A stretch of 64,000 nt of DNA from Owenia fusiformis (lineage: Eukaryota; Annelida; Polychaeta; Sabellida; Oweniidae): the NCBI GenBank assembly GCA_903813345.2, contig CAIIXF020000001.1, positions 20,851,915 through 20,915,914 of the forward strand. The letters run 5' to 3'. Under the pieces are notes generated by a model. The model saw only the letters and a program-made list of their open reading frames with translations, was not told the origin of the DNA and did no database searches. The position numbers and the translations under genes were made by a program. Each line of letters starts with the position of its first letter. The first letter of the stretch is position 1. Shown piece by piece: positions 11,853 through 23,694 of this stretch.

Positions 11853-14800
11853 CAAAGTCCATTCCGAATCCAAATCATTCGCAAGGAATTATCAGAATTC
11901 GCTTCCTCATATGTTGATTCTTGAGAACCTCAAGTAGTTTAAGTACTATTAAATAGTTTTGGGTTTGCTATTTTTATATGGAATGTGTATAATTTTGATT
12001 TTTTCTAATTTTGTGGTGAACAATTGTGTTAAACATATTACAATAATCAAACAATAATGAATTCATTATTTAGGCTATACAAAATATTTACTTTAACTTT
12101 TTTGAACAGTTCATCCAACAGTTAACTTCAGTCAAACTTTACATTCCGCGTTTGAGAATTCTGCATTCAACAACTGACAATAGTAAACGTATATATTTAT
12201 AAATAATGTTAGTATGCAATTCTAATTTCAACATTCACGGTTAACTGTTAACATGAAATAATCAAATAATAAATAATGCAATATTTACACAGTCTGTTTA
12301 CTTTTTTCTTACAATTTATTTATTTGTCCATTAAACCTGATAAATGTAACTTTACTCTCACATTTACAGACAGTCAATTCGAGAAATTAAAATTTTAAAC
12401 TGACAATTAATGTATGAAAAGTTGATGAAAATTTGACTCCACATTGTAGTTAACCTTTGATCTTTGACAATAATAACTGATCATGTGATACGAAAAATCA
12501 GAAACGCCAACCAAAAAGAGCAATTTTTATTTTTGTGATGGAAATTTTTAATCGATCGGAAGATAACATTCGAAATATGATTAATTTCTTGAACAGGGAC
12601 TGAATGCTAAAATAAACGTTGGTTCAAGGAATGATACAGATGTATTGTTCAGTTTCGAATAGTGACGAAATAATATACTTCTAAACTTGTTAGCGCAAAT
12701 ATGAAGTTATTCATGCAAATTAATAAATTAATGTGGAAATACTTTATATGGTTTATTAAATACTGTAAATGCCTTGTTGATTTAGAGTGGGCTCGCTACA
12801 ACAATCAAAGCTGACAATTATCAAGCATTGAGAATATTCAATTTCAATTATTTTGCTGCCTTGGGGGCACTTTAGACTTGATACATCAAGGGAACAAACC
12901 AAGAAATTATTCTTTAAAAAGTCGTTCAAGAATATTTCTCAGGCTTTTTGAACTTTACATTGACACTGGTGTATCTTTTTGTAAAAACCTAGAAGTGGAA
13001 TTGTGTTCACTGGTTTGAGCATTTTATGACGTTGCTCTTCGGTATTTTCCTTTCGAATTTTCTTTCCCGTCCTTTTTTAGATTTTTTATAAATTGTACTT
13101 GTTATAAGAGCAATCTACTGGCCTGGTATTCGTGCATCGTACAAATATCTCATTTTTGACTATTTTTGTGAGCCGAATAGTCTGATTTCCTTTTTCAATG
13201 TTTGCTTCGTGTGCCATGTCATTGTGTTCGCGTATTCTATTGCTTTTTCTCCTATCTTTTTAAACTGTCTACGATATGAACCTTTTAGATAGCTTTAACA
13301 ATGATGACACTGTATTTGGATTCAAGTTACATCGTTCAGATATAAAATGTCAAGATTTTACAGGCGACTCACATTGCAAAAACTATGTTTTGTCTTTTTA
13401 TGTAAATAAAAACTTAATTTTGGTGATGAGAAAATGCAGGTCTGTCAAAATTCAAACGACATGTCAAAATGATGACAGCCTAGACGACTAGATTGTCAAG
13501 TAAACGAAAAACTTTCAATTTTAAAACTGTATCTTTTTGTACTAGCGCTTTTTCAACCAATTTGATTGACGATAGATTAAACTTTTTTATTGAATTTTGG
13601 TGGCCAAATCTTCCGCTTGACCAAATATTCGTAATTCCTCTCTATAGGCGATTTTTGACGAGATAGATACAATGTCCCAAGCAGTCAAGCTATCTCTTTC
13701 CATCTCAAAACACCTTCACAGTATTTAAATGATTCTCATCATTTCTTTTTAATATCATTTCTATGTCAATATTAATAAATTCTCAACCTGATTTAGCTGA
13801 TAAGGGAGAAGATAAATAGGCCCGGATAAACCCGCTTCAGAGAATAGTTTCACTTTTCAAAATGACTTTTGAGACATGAAATCATACAAAGAGCGTTTTC
13901 ATTCGGTTCACATTTCTTCTTTTTGCTGATTGAATCAATTGAATGAACGTGAAAGTGTGACAAATGCTCAGCAGAAAGTTAAACTTTATTGATATAAACA
14001 TCCAAAATGAGAGCTTCTATTGAAAAACACAATGGCTAAAAGGAAAGCCTTGTCCTGATAAGTGAAAATTCAGTAACTCCCTGAACCTACGCTTTGATTA
14101 GAATTGTTAAATTTAGAGGGGACGCTGGCAACCTTTGTCATCTAGGTTTGCTCTCTGTGTCGAAAATTTGAGTCCACGGGAAACACATCAAGTGGTTTTG
14201 TTCTGTTTTTTTCAATTTTGTATGATGGGGATGGGGTGTTGGACATTTTTCCTTGTGCGTTAGATAATAGTCAACAATGGATATTGGGGTTTTATTTTAC
14301 TAGTAAATAGTTCGGTGCTCTTAGATGTTCCCTTTTCGTACAGTGTTTTATCATGCTTTTGTTTTTACCCTTTTAACACCTGTGATTGCATACATCTATC
14401 TATGGTTAACCATGCAGCACCATGCTTGTGTGAAACAGTGGCGAATTAACTACCCTGGCCTATTGTAAAGAAACAAATTCAAACCATTGGAAATGAATGC
14501 AATTAACATAAATACGACCATTTTAAAAATTGCGCAATCGTCGCATGTGTGGTTACGGTTGTTGCGTATATTGCACATACTGAACAATCATCTGCTTTCT
14601 TTTGGAAAGATGCAATTAAGACAAGTCAAGAGGTACACGGCAAGTGTTGCTCATTCTTTGTTTTCCATAAGTAGCCTTGTTCCTTGGACAAACTAACATA
14701 GAGAACCAAGATAAATAATGACCACATACATTGCAAGAATTGCATCTTCTTTAATTACCCCACCACTTATCTACTACAGATGTTACTTCTTGAGTTTACT

Positions 14801-15488
14801 GAACAATTCATTTTGCGCCTCTGCTTTATCAAATTCGATTTGCAGAACTGTTACGTAACATACAACGCCGACAGCTTTTACGGCGGCGTTTTGCGTATCT
14901 GTCACGTCAGCTATAGATTTGAGATTCCCGTTACAAGCCACCCCAGCATCATCGTAAACTATCTATTGTGCAAGAAGTGCGCATGGCTGAATGAAATGGA
15001 TAAATAAATATTATACGATATTGTGATGATAGATGTATTGGTAAGCTCAATCGAGGTGTTTCCTTTCACCTGGGATACATCATATTCGAAGAATGTAAAT
15101 GGAAAGTAGTTTATTCATTTGGAACTTGTTAACTCGTCACTGAACATCCTAAATCTGCTTTTACTTTGGCTCTCTTGAATAGGATTGTGGCCAAATGTCG
15201 GCATACTGCACCCCGTAGATGCAACTGCGTGACGTAACGATGTATCACTCCGCGTTGCATGATGATGGCTTGGGATGCTCACGGTTTTAATTACAGCCTG
15301 TCATATTTTAATTCACAAATCTCTCCTATTAATATCGTCCCGGTTACATTTCTTTATTATATAAATCTCAGCTAATTTGTTATTAGACCAAACGGAAATT
15401 ATTTAGGATAAAATTAAGTTGGCATGAGATGTAAGCAAATAAACAACGCTCTGTGATTTCCGATATTCTCCAGTTCAATAATGTTTAA

Positions 15489-15503
15489 CGCCAGCCAATG
15501 AGA
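15489..15503 (+). promoter_or_regulatory. Extended CCAAT motif upstream of the DMRTA-like gene
   Basis: CGCCAGCCAATGAGA lies 291 bp upstream of the ATG. The core CCAAT is the NF-Y type box. The same motif with one base changed occurs 235 bp upstream of the second DMRT gene at 37433-37447, which makes chance less likely. A GGAGGGCGG GC-rich word at about 15571 is a further proximal-promoter candidate. Confidence 0.5.
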
Positions 15504-15744
15504 GATACAGAAAGTTTGTAATAATGTGATCCCCGTACATATCTAATATCAATAACACTTGCTAAAAGTTTGGAGGGCGGTGCTTAGCGCGTACATCAGG
15601 GGTTCCGTTCTTTCGAGTATTACTTAGAATTCATTCTAAACGAACGCTGTGTGCTAGGTATTTTGTCACATCTCGATCTTGAGACTTCGTAAAAACTCAG
15701 AGACATCTTGGAGTGAGGACAGAGACGTTCAAGAGTACAGACGT

Positions 15745-15752
15745 ATGCAAAT
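15745..15752 (+). promoter_or_regulatory. Octamer ATGCAAAT, 28 bp before the DMRTA-like ATG
   Basis: This is the exact POU-factor octamer, sitting in the presumed 5' UTR or start region. It may be chance; its position close to a neural and gonadal type transcription-factor gene is the only reason to list it. Confidence 0.3.
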
Positions 15753-15779
15753 ATATTTTTAGAAGACTAAGTATATCGA

Positions 15780-16194
15780 ATGGCAGACGGAGAAGAAACA
15801 AGTAGAAATTTACCAGTTTCTACTTCGCAGGGACTACTCTCCCCACACAGACCGATGTTTATACGTGCCAGCGAGAGGTACCCTCGGACGCCCAAATGCG
15901 CCCGGTGTCGCAACCACGGTGTTGTATCGGCGCTGAAGGGACACAAACGTTATTGTCGATGGAGAGATTGCGTTTGCGCAAAATGTACCCTTATCGCGGA
16001 GAGACAGCGAGTGATGGCAGCCCAGGTGGCCCTGAGAAGGCAACAGGCGCAGGAAGAAAATGAAGCCCGAGAGATAGGGTTGCTGTATGGCACCCAGGGG
16101 CTCCTCAGGATGAACGCCGAGACTCTACCCACAGATACGCAATACTTGAATAAACCTGGCACAGATACAACGCAAGACAAACGGGAAGATTCTG
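15780..16194 (+). CDS. DMRTA2: DMRTA-like (DMRT4/5, dmrt99B) transcription factor, exon 1 with DM domain
   Basis: This is the first of two coding exons of a 355-residue protein. An in-frame TAA at 15768-15770 shortly upstream supports the ATG chosen. Residues about 36-90 form the DM zinc module. All eight ligands are present: C40, C43, H55 and C59 with H46, C64, C66 and C69. The recognition helix [18 protein letters not shown] follows. The stretch after it ([16 protein letters not shown]) closely matches the vertebrate DMRTA1/DMRTA2 sequence after the DM domain, which fixes the subfamily. The exon ends at GATTCTG with donor GTAAGT, in phase 1. DM proteins bind DNA in the minor groove; this class acts in neural, olfactory and gonad development in known animals, and that role is inferred here. 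The symbol is that of the vertebrate co-orthologue; dmrt99B is the insect name. Confidence 0.93.
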
Positions 16195-16758
16195 GTAAGT
16201 TTGATTATTTCATTTTCAATGTTTAGATTAATTGTATCACTTTTAGTTTGCGATTTTTGATAATTTGATTTACCTGTATACATTTTTTAATTCGCTTCTC
16301 TTTAAGGGAATGAGAAGGGTAAAGAGTGTAAACTGTAGAAAGCAATCTTCAAAAAGTTATACCAATCCAATTTCCCTTCATAATCTCCATTTCATTTTCT
16401 GAAAAAAAGAATTGAGATATTTGAAACTTACTGTCAACTCGTCTTTTAATTCATAATGGGCTGCTTTTGTGGTTTTACAATGTTGCTGTAACAATTTTTA
16501 TTTTAATAGTTTTTCAAAAATGAATTCATACCAAGTGCATCTTTTCAATGATGAAATAACATAAACGTGCTTGATTAATAGCTAGGTAATGAGAGCTTTT
16601 GAAACAAAATATCAAAATGCACATGGTGGTTTTACATAGCAATAACCAGGAGCTTCCATCATGTCCGTACAAAAGTCGCAACCAGATATGCTTGATTGTC
16701 TATGTTTTTTCTTCGCTCGCTGGACACCTATCATAAAATATTGAAAGACTACATTACA

Positions 16759-16886
16759 TAACATTCATTTACATTGTGAAAAGTATATAGTTCAGTGTAT
16801 TTAAAAAGACTTGTTATTTTGATAACATTCATTTGCATTGTGGAAAGTATATAATTCAGTGTATTTAAAAAGACTAATTATTTTGA
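16759..16886. repeat. Tandem duplication of a 64 bp unit
   Basis: Units 16759-16822 and 16823-16886 both begin TAACATTCATTT and end TTATTTTGA, with only a few differences between them. It is a recent local duplication inside the intron; no function is apparent. Confidence 0.8.
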
Positions 16887-17346
16887 ATTTGTAATTTATA
16901 GTTTTGGTGTTTGAACCTTTGTAGATTCTTGGAAACTTAACGCACAATCATAATCCAATCGTATCTCACTTTAATTAACTGTGAAAAAACTGATAACTTT
17001 ATTTTTCCTATATGGGAACTTTAAATTGCAATTACAAAACAAATGAGTGTATTTTGTCTACAACAATTGAGTCCAATACCCTCAACTAAACTGACGTTAT
17101 TCATCTTGTTATTATTTACCCATGCCTGTCATTGTTTCATATTCATTAGCAAATATTATTCAATGTCATATATATTTTTGCAAGACCATGAAGTTCCAAT
17201 ATGTCAAATGTCTATAATGTCACAGGGCGATTGACATTCTTTTTTGTATTATATAAAATAACTATTTTGTAATGAAAACTAAAAGAAGAACGAAAAATAA
17301 AACGATGAATTCATAGTTTTATGGGTCTAAATGAGGATGGTTTCAG

Positions 17347-17649
17347 TGGCGGATCCAGGAACCAACAAGGGGGGGGGCCCAAATTTGAGAATATAGAAAA
17401 AACCTTTTTTGGGCCCCTAAAACCGAAAAAGTGGGCCCAAATTTTGAAAATTTGAGGCCCATTTTCTTCCAAATTTGGCCTAAATTGAAAAAATAAGGCC
17501 TTAGAAGGCCTAATAATGACCAAAAGGCCCACTTTTTGGGGCCTTAAGATTTTTTTGGCCTAAAATTTTTTTGGGCCCAACTTCTTTTTTTTTGGGCCAA
17601 CCTTAGGGGGGGGGGCCCGGGCCCCATGGGCCCCCCCCCGGATCCGCCA
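17347..17649. mobile_element. GC-rich MITE with TGGCGGATCC terminal inverted repeats
   Basis: The 303 bp segment starts TGGCGGATCC and ends GGATCCGCCA, exact 10 bp inverted termini. They are followed inward by runs of G on the left and C on the right that extend the pairing. The interior is built from repeated GGCCC/GGGCCC words in T- and A-rich spacers and is unlike the surrounding intron. It has no coding capacity. Elements with GGCGGATCC ends are common in invertebrate genomes; the family and target duplication could not be settled, since the flanks (GGTTTCAG / TAGGGTTT) match only partly. Confidence 0.75.
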
Positions 17650-19230
17650 TAGGGTTTTCTACGTGGATAATAATGAAAATATGGTAAGAGCAAAAATAGA
17701 TATACAGCGAGTGATGGCAGCCATTCTGAAGAATTTGCCCCATAGCTTAACAAAGCCCATAAAGTTCAGACAAAATGCTCCGAAAATAAACAATTATATT
17801 TCTTTTATTTCTAATTAATAAACATTGTAATCTCTACCAAATCAATTTAGCGGTGCTCGTTATTGAATCAAACTTGAAGATAGTGTTTATGAACGTGAAC
17901 GTTCTGGAGAAAGTATCATGATTTCTTATCGTTTCTTAAGGGGCTGTAGATTGAATAGTGTCCTAATCGATCATATCTTAACAAGCTGTAGCGATTGAAG
18001 TTGTGACTTATTGCCTAATTAATACATTGTTGTCCGATGTTATGCTTTGTTTTTCAACTAATGATACCCTGTTCATTGATTCCAGTTACTATATTAGCAA
18101 TGAATATCGAGGCTGAAACCAAACGAGCAACATTTACGATTTTCCAAACAATGTGTCCTAAATATTACATAGAAAATATCTGAATTATAAAAGACCTCCG
18201 TTGTCTGAAATGACCTTAAAGGGCCAGATTTGTATACCAACTACCATGAATGTCACCTATAGATATTTTGTTAGGCCACTGCCCATACTTCTAAGTTACG
18301 TTCTCTGGCCCATACAAATCAATAAAACCCGCACAATTGCTATAAAAACTATATGGATTTTTCCCTGCCCGCCTTTCATCTCAGATAGTATGATCCGACC
18401 TTATTTACCAAGTATGTGGAAACAAATGTATTAAATTTAATCTGTCCATATGGTATATTGACTTTGAGACAAGGCAATGGTATCGTTCAGTTTATTAGAA
18501 CTCCTGCAATGTGTTTTAACATGAACTCTGCTACTGTAGCAAATGCTTTATATTGATTATCAATTGAGGTGATCTCGATTTCAAATAGCGCCGGAAGAGC
18601 TTGATGGAGATGTCACAAACCGCCGATTCTTCCTTCGAGTCATGCGTGTCTACAACTCTCATGTTCTTCATTTATGATATCTCGCACGTACTTTAAATAC
18701 ACAGTTACACACCCCTTAGCTTATCCAATAGGTCAATCTTACGTCAAGGAACATGAAACGTTATATCATGCTCTTGATCGTTAAATAAACACTTAGTTGT
18801 GACTGTAAAACAAAACATTGATGTTACCTTATATTTATTAGCGTTTTTGGTTTCCGAATTCCATTGAATGATTATTTTGCAACAATGAATACAATAATTG
18901 TCACTTTCCTTTTATTCGTCCAAAATATGTGTTTTAGCAACATCGCAGATGCTCCAAAAAGCGCAAAGTTTGCCAGTAGAATTAATAGAACAAGCCACTG
19001 AGCTCAAATATAATTATTATCACATATCGAAGGACTTAATACGTGTATTGTTATCGTCATTCAAAACCGAGAACCCACAATAACAACCAAAAGACGCAAC
19101 GGGCAGTGTTTGAAAACAAAAAAAACACAATTAACTTATGAAAACATACAGTGAAGTCATGACATACGATATAACTCCCTGCGTCTAGCTGGGTGTTCAA
19201 AATTACTTGTAACAAAAAAAGTCAATTACA

Positions 19231-19375
19231 TTCCCACGGTGTTATACTCATAGTCAGCATGGTCAAGTTTATAATTGGGAGCGGTCACGTTGTTATTAGG
19301 TAACTATTATTAACGTGACAATGGCCAGTGAAAGTGGGAATTATCATCTGGTTAATTGTAATTATCCATTTGCAA
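19231..19375. promoter_or_regulatory. Candidate intronic enhancer of the DMRTA-like gene
   Basis: Within 145 bp there are two Su(H)/RBPJ-type sites in opposite orientation (TTCCCACG at 19231-19238 and AGTGGGAA at 19333-19340). There is also a 36 bp near-palindrome with exact GTCACGTT/AACGTGAC ends (19284-19319), a SOX-type ACAATGG overlapping its right end, and a cluster of TAATTG/TAATTA homeodomain cores (19354-19368). The density and mirrored layout suggest a cis-regulatory module responding to Notch and SOX inputs. This is inference from motifs only; such short words also occur by chance in AT-rich DNA. Confidence 0.35.
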
Positions 19376-20295
19376 CCAGAGAAGCCACTGTTGTAATACA
19401 TTACTGTGTTAATGCTTTATTCAAGAAGTATTCTTTGGGTATATGTTGCACATGATGTAAGCTTTCTAGTATTTGATACGTTACCAGATTTTCCCAAATA
19501 ATTGTTTTTATTTTCTTAATCTGATAATAATACGCGCCATTAGTTCCCTACTGTGCTTGACTTTGACAACTATCCAGATATTAATAAATACTCACAAAGC
19601 ATATTACTTATGACAATTATTAAACTCCGAACAAATTAATTACCTCAAGACATAAGCTATTAATTGATGAACTTTATCTTAGTTAACAAATATAATATGT
19701 GATTCATACAGATTGAAATTCAGTTATTTGCGCAAATGACAAAAAGGCGACAGACACTTCGCCTCAATGATAATTCGTTAACTACCAGGGAAGATAAATT
19801 GCTTGAAGGAATTCAATAATTGCTCAATTACAAATAAAATATAACACAATGAGACATGTGGTATTGAAAACCTAAGAATCAAATGTTAATATCTCACTAA
19901 TTTACCAAGCTTTTCTTATGTACTTGTGACAAATGACTTGTTGGAACTCTGATTAAGGACTTAACGCCAATTCAATGCCTGGATTTGAAGAATGTTTGAT
20001 TAAAACTTGAAAAGATTAAGCTACTCTTCCCTTGATAAACGGATAATGTTATTGATAGCTGGTTAATTTGTGTTATTGTGAAAATAGCGCTGATACTTGA
20101 TATTCTCTTGATTGATTTCTGTACACTTGACTAGAATAGGCCTGACAACCGCACACCATCTCTTCTAACCACTTTACATTTAGTTCTGGCTACAATATCC
20201 TCATTTCCACAATCAAATTACATTTCCGTAATCTCTTATCGCTTACAAAAAATCAAAGAATCTTCTCTATTCAGCCATTCTTCCTTTATTTACAG

Positions 20296-20948
20296 GTCCA
20301 CTTCATGAAGCCATTCTTGAATCTGAAAAACAAACAGACCATGATAATCCCATCAGCCCTCTTAGAGATGATAGAGATTCGTCCTCACCAGATGGCAGCA
20401 TTAACGCAATCTCATCACCCCAACAGACGAGTGACCAAAACGAGGCTGAAATCACAGGGGACAACTCTGGGGATCCTCAAAACCGATCTTTAGACATGTT
20501 ATGTAGGGTATTTCCCCATATGAAAAGAAGCGTCCTTCAATTGATCTTGCAAGGTAGTGGAGGGGATTCAGTGAAAGCTATAGAACAAGTCTTGAACAAT
20601 CACTCTAATAAACAGAGTAAGGCAACTAGTAGTACAGAAGTGTTAAATATTCACAGACCATATCTCACAACGTCACCACCGACTGTATCAGCCACATCAG
20701 TGAAATCGGCATTTTCTCCCATTGCTGCCCATATGATGCCATCTGGCAGCTTGGGACCAATACGATACGGTTATGGAGCTGCGGCAAGAGGACTTATTTC
20801 TATGCCATATCCTTCAAACTTTTTACCTGGGCTTGCAGCTTCGGGGTACAATTACAATGGACTTGCCACAGGAACTAAATCTGGTCTCCCTTATGGGGCC
20901 ATGTATCCATATGCTTATCCATATACCGCCCCATCTGCAGAAAAATGA
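20296..20948 (+). CDS. DMRTA2: DMRTA-like transcription factor, exon 2 with DMA domain
   Basis: The exon follows acceptor TTTACAG, completes a split Gly codon (residue 139) and runs in frame to TGA at 20946-20948, adding 216 residues. A Ser/Asp/Pro-rich linker leads to the DMA domain at residues about 203-241 (SLDMLCRVFPHMKRSVLQLI and following, ending in AIEQVLNNH). The DMA domain is the ubiquitin-binding, UBA-like fold found in DMRTA, DMRT3 and dmrt93B proteins. The C-terminal part is rich in Gly, Tyr and Pro, with an FSPIAAHMMP block and a YPYAYPYTAPSAEK end, typical of the family. The combination of DM and DMA domains with the total length of 355 aa indicates a complete, intact gene. Confidence 0.93.
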
Positions 20949-23021
20949 ACATGAATAAATTAAAACATTATAATGACAGTTAGTTCGTATTATGGCCTGA
21001 AAACAGGTCTCTGGTACCATTGGCCTTTATCGGATGGCCATGATAACAATAATACAAATATGATATAAAAATGGCGAAAATGATAATTCACCAGAAATAA
21101 GTGATTATATTGTAATTTATCAACAATTAAAAGTATTTAAATATAATTATAATTATATATATGAAAATATGACTCGGTCTAACATGTTTGTGTGCTACAT
21201 ATATGTCATATGTCGTTGATTTACTCAGTCTACATTTTATTCAATTGCTTGTCTGGACGAGCATTCATTTAGCTTTCAAATTTCCAGTTCCCTTTCAAGC
21301 TTTGTAGTCGTATTTCAAAGTAAATTTAATCAACCCAACAGTTGACTTAAAGAAATATGGAAACATGAAATTTGAGGCAATTAAGTCGATATTGAATGTT
21401 GTTTGAGTTTTGATGGGGCCTAAGTACATTGTTAGTACAAGGGATGGGTTACATAGAAATACAATCAAAGAAAGCAGTGAAACAGTTTCAAATCTAAAAA
21501 TACCCAATAAAGTAAACGATCATTTCTAAAGAATAAGATACAGTTACCTGATTTCTGTTTTCAGTAACCCAACTCGGATGACCCTATCTATCAGACTACG
21601 ACTTTGTGAATCACAATGAACAATTTCAAACGTGTAAACAATTTAACATTAAACCATAATAAGTAAAATGTTTGGACTTGTTTGGTAGATTTGACGGATT
21701 CATCCTTTCAAAATGTTTATCGAATCCTATCTTTAGGTCCATGTTAGATTTTGAAATAGCATCCACCATGCACATTACGTTTTTGACCCGTGCTGGTAAC
21801 GAAATATCGCACATATAAACACATGTAGGCCTATCACCCAAAACAGCAAACGCATGATCGACTTTCAAAGAAACATTTCAGACTCACCATTTATATTCCT
21901 TACTAATACTATTATTATAGTCTTTTGTTACCCTATTACACAAGATAACATAATAACCAATTTGTTTTTCATAATTCTGTTCGGCTTGAAAGTGAAGAAT
22001 CTAAAAAAGATAATAGTTTTGCAAATGAAGGATCTAACGAAGCTCATATCATGTCAGAAATTCGCCATTATTGTGTGGAATTGATTGCGTTTTTCTTGTT
22101 TTGTTTCTTGTGAAATTGTTTTTGTTATTTACATGAATTGTTGCCCTTTGAACGACATTGACTGACTAATATGTGTACTATAAAAATTAATTAAACTTTA
22201 AAAAGGCACCAGGTTTATCGGTAGCCATGGTGACACATGATATGTAACCGATACCTTCGGCAACTTCTATTCTTTTTGTCAACTTGTCAGAATGAGTGAA
22301 TCTCTCAAGTTTTATTTTTGTGCACAAATGCGTGAATGCTACACCGAAGTTAAATTCACGCAGAAGGTTGCGGAAATCCCCCATTGTTTTATCTTCATAA
22401 TAAAATAAATATCTTAAGTTTTTTGAATTGACTAAAACGAATCTCGATTAATAAAAACCTGTAATGGTTGACTTTTTACCTTTCCCTTATTGTGGCCACT
22501 GGGGAATTGCAAATCCTGATAGATGTCATACACGATAGTGGGGTGACAATCTAATTTAGCCGTCAAGCACATATGCCATGGTCTTTTAGAATTTCTTAGA
22601 TGGAAACAATTGACTTAATGAAACTAACGATGTCAAATTATTTTTTGTTGTTCCTCATACATACTGTCAATAGACCTGAATAATGTATTGTATAGTTTCT
22701 AATAAAACCAACCTCAACTGATATTTAATTTTCTCTTTGGCATTTGACAATTGGTATTTATTCCTCCCTCTATTATAAACAATGCCTCAGCTTTCAATTA
22801 GTAATTTTTGTACGTTGAAACACTTTTCATTTGATACGGTTGTTAAGAAACACCAACAATTACATTGTAATACTTTCGATATTTAAAATGATTTTTTGGA
22901 GAACCAAATGCATCAAATCATCTAATGCTAAAATACAAAAATCTTAAGAAAACAATTGTGAATATGTATGTGCAAGTTCCTACAGAAAATTAACAAAAAT
23001 GGTTTCATCAAGAAAAATAAA
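20949..23021. other. 3' flank of the DMRTA-like gene
   Basis: This holds the 3' UTR and intergenic DNA. AATAAA occurs 6 bp after the stop (20954-20959, probably too close) and again at 21506-21511, the better poly(A) candidate. The rest has no supportable gene; small ORFs on both strands lack domains. Confidence 0.45.
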
Positions 23022-23182
23022 ACATCTAAGACTACATCAGTTATAAGGAAATCAAACCCATACTATCCCAAATCATAGTCCAATATAAATACCCCCTCTC
23101 CCACCATTTAAGTATACAATCACAATCCGAGACCATAACACCAAAGGACATTTCATTCATACTGAAGTCATTACAATATTTG
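23022..23182. repeat. Dispersed repeat, copy 1
   Basis: About 160 bp alignable by eye to 39399-39550 in the second DMRT gene's intron. Shared words in the same order include CATAAGGAA/TATAAGGAAATCAAA, CCCCCTCTCCCACCAT/CCCCTTCCCCCACCAT, TATACAATC, GGACATTTCATTCATACT and CATTACAA. Copies differ by many substitutions, so this is an old interspersed element. It lies immediately left of the foldback element. Confidence 0.6.
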
Positions 23183-23203
23183 TTGAAGAATAAAAGACTC
23201 TCG

Positions 23204-23689
23204 CACTGGTGATCCACTCGATTACGCTGGTTACCGAAACGGTTCGTTTCGGTAACAAAATGTCGGAACGTCGAAGGTACGATTTTTCCCTTTTCCTTAT
23301 TTCACACGTTGTAGGCAGAATTCCCACGACATTTTTATCACAAACGTATTATCATATGTTTGAGAAAATGTACATATTTGCGAACATATAGTTCAGAAGA
23401 CAACAGAATTGCCGATTTAATTCCTCACTTAAGTTATAGAAACGATATTTCGAAAAACAGTTAAGATCTGCACTTTTAACCCGTACCGTTTCTGTAACTT
23501 AAGTGAGAAATTAAATCGACGATTCTGTTAAGTGTGTCTTCTGAGCTATTTTTTCGCAAACATATACCATTTCTAAAACATATGATTCTGATACACGTTT
23601 GTGTCAAAAATTGTACTTTCGACGTTCCGACATTTTGTTACCGAAACGAACCGTTTCGGTAACCAGCGTAATTGAGTGGATTACCAGTG
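23204..23689. mobile_element. 486 bp foldback (long inverted-repeat) element with 5 bp target duplication
   Basis: The left arm (from CACTGGTGATCCACTC, about 230 bp) and right arm (ending GAGTGGATTACCAGTG) are reverse complements along most of their length, leaving only a short centre near 23.45 kb. Each arm also contains an inner palindrome, GTTACCGAAAC-GGTTC-GTTTCGGTAAC. The element is flanked on both sides by TCTCG (23199-23203 and 23690-23694), a probable target-site duplication. There is no credible ORF, so it is a non-autonomous MITE or foldback transposon. Confidence 0.8.
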
Positions 23690-23694
23690 TCTCG

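Larger units (their letters stand above)
6765..15488. other. Gene desert between the SEA/EGF gene and the first DMRT gene
   Basis: About 8.7 kb without a supportable exon. The start must hold the 3' UTR of the SEA/EGF gene; an AATAAA at 8130-8135 is one possible poly(A) signal. Short ORFs here (for example at 9500-9727, 13276-13491 and 14780-15007) have no recognisable domain, no splice context and the length expected by chance. Two hairpin or palindrome elements are listed separately. Distal regulatory DNA for the DMRT genes may lie here, but nothing in the sequence proves it. Confidence 0.5.
16195..20295 (+). other. 4.1 kb phase-1 intron of the DMRTA-like gene
   Basis: Bounded by GTAAGT at the donor and TTTACAG at the acceptor, this intron separates the DM and DMA exons. 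It contains a 64 bp tandem duplication, a GC-rich MITE and a motif cluster near 19.2-19.4 kb, each listed separately. Short ORFs inside (such as 17043-17234 and 18201-18434) show no domain or splice support and are treated as chance. Confidence 0.85.

Noticed and set aside
14780-15007. 75-codon ORF with a more balanced base composition, and a CGCCG...CGGCG hairpin inside
   Set aside because: No domain, no exon signals; could be regulatory DNA but no specific evidence beyond composition.
15834-16180. Minus-strand ORFs over the first DM exon
   Set aside because: Shadow of the well-supported + strand DM domain coding exon.
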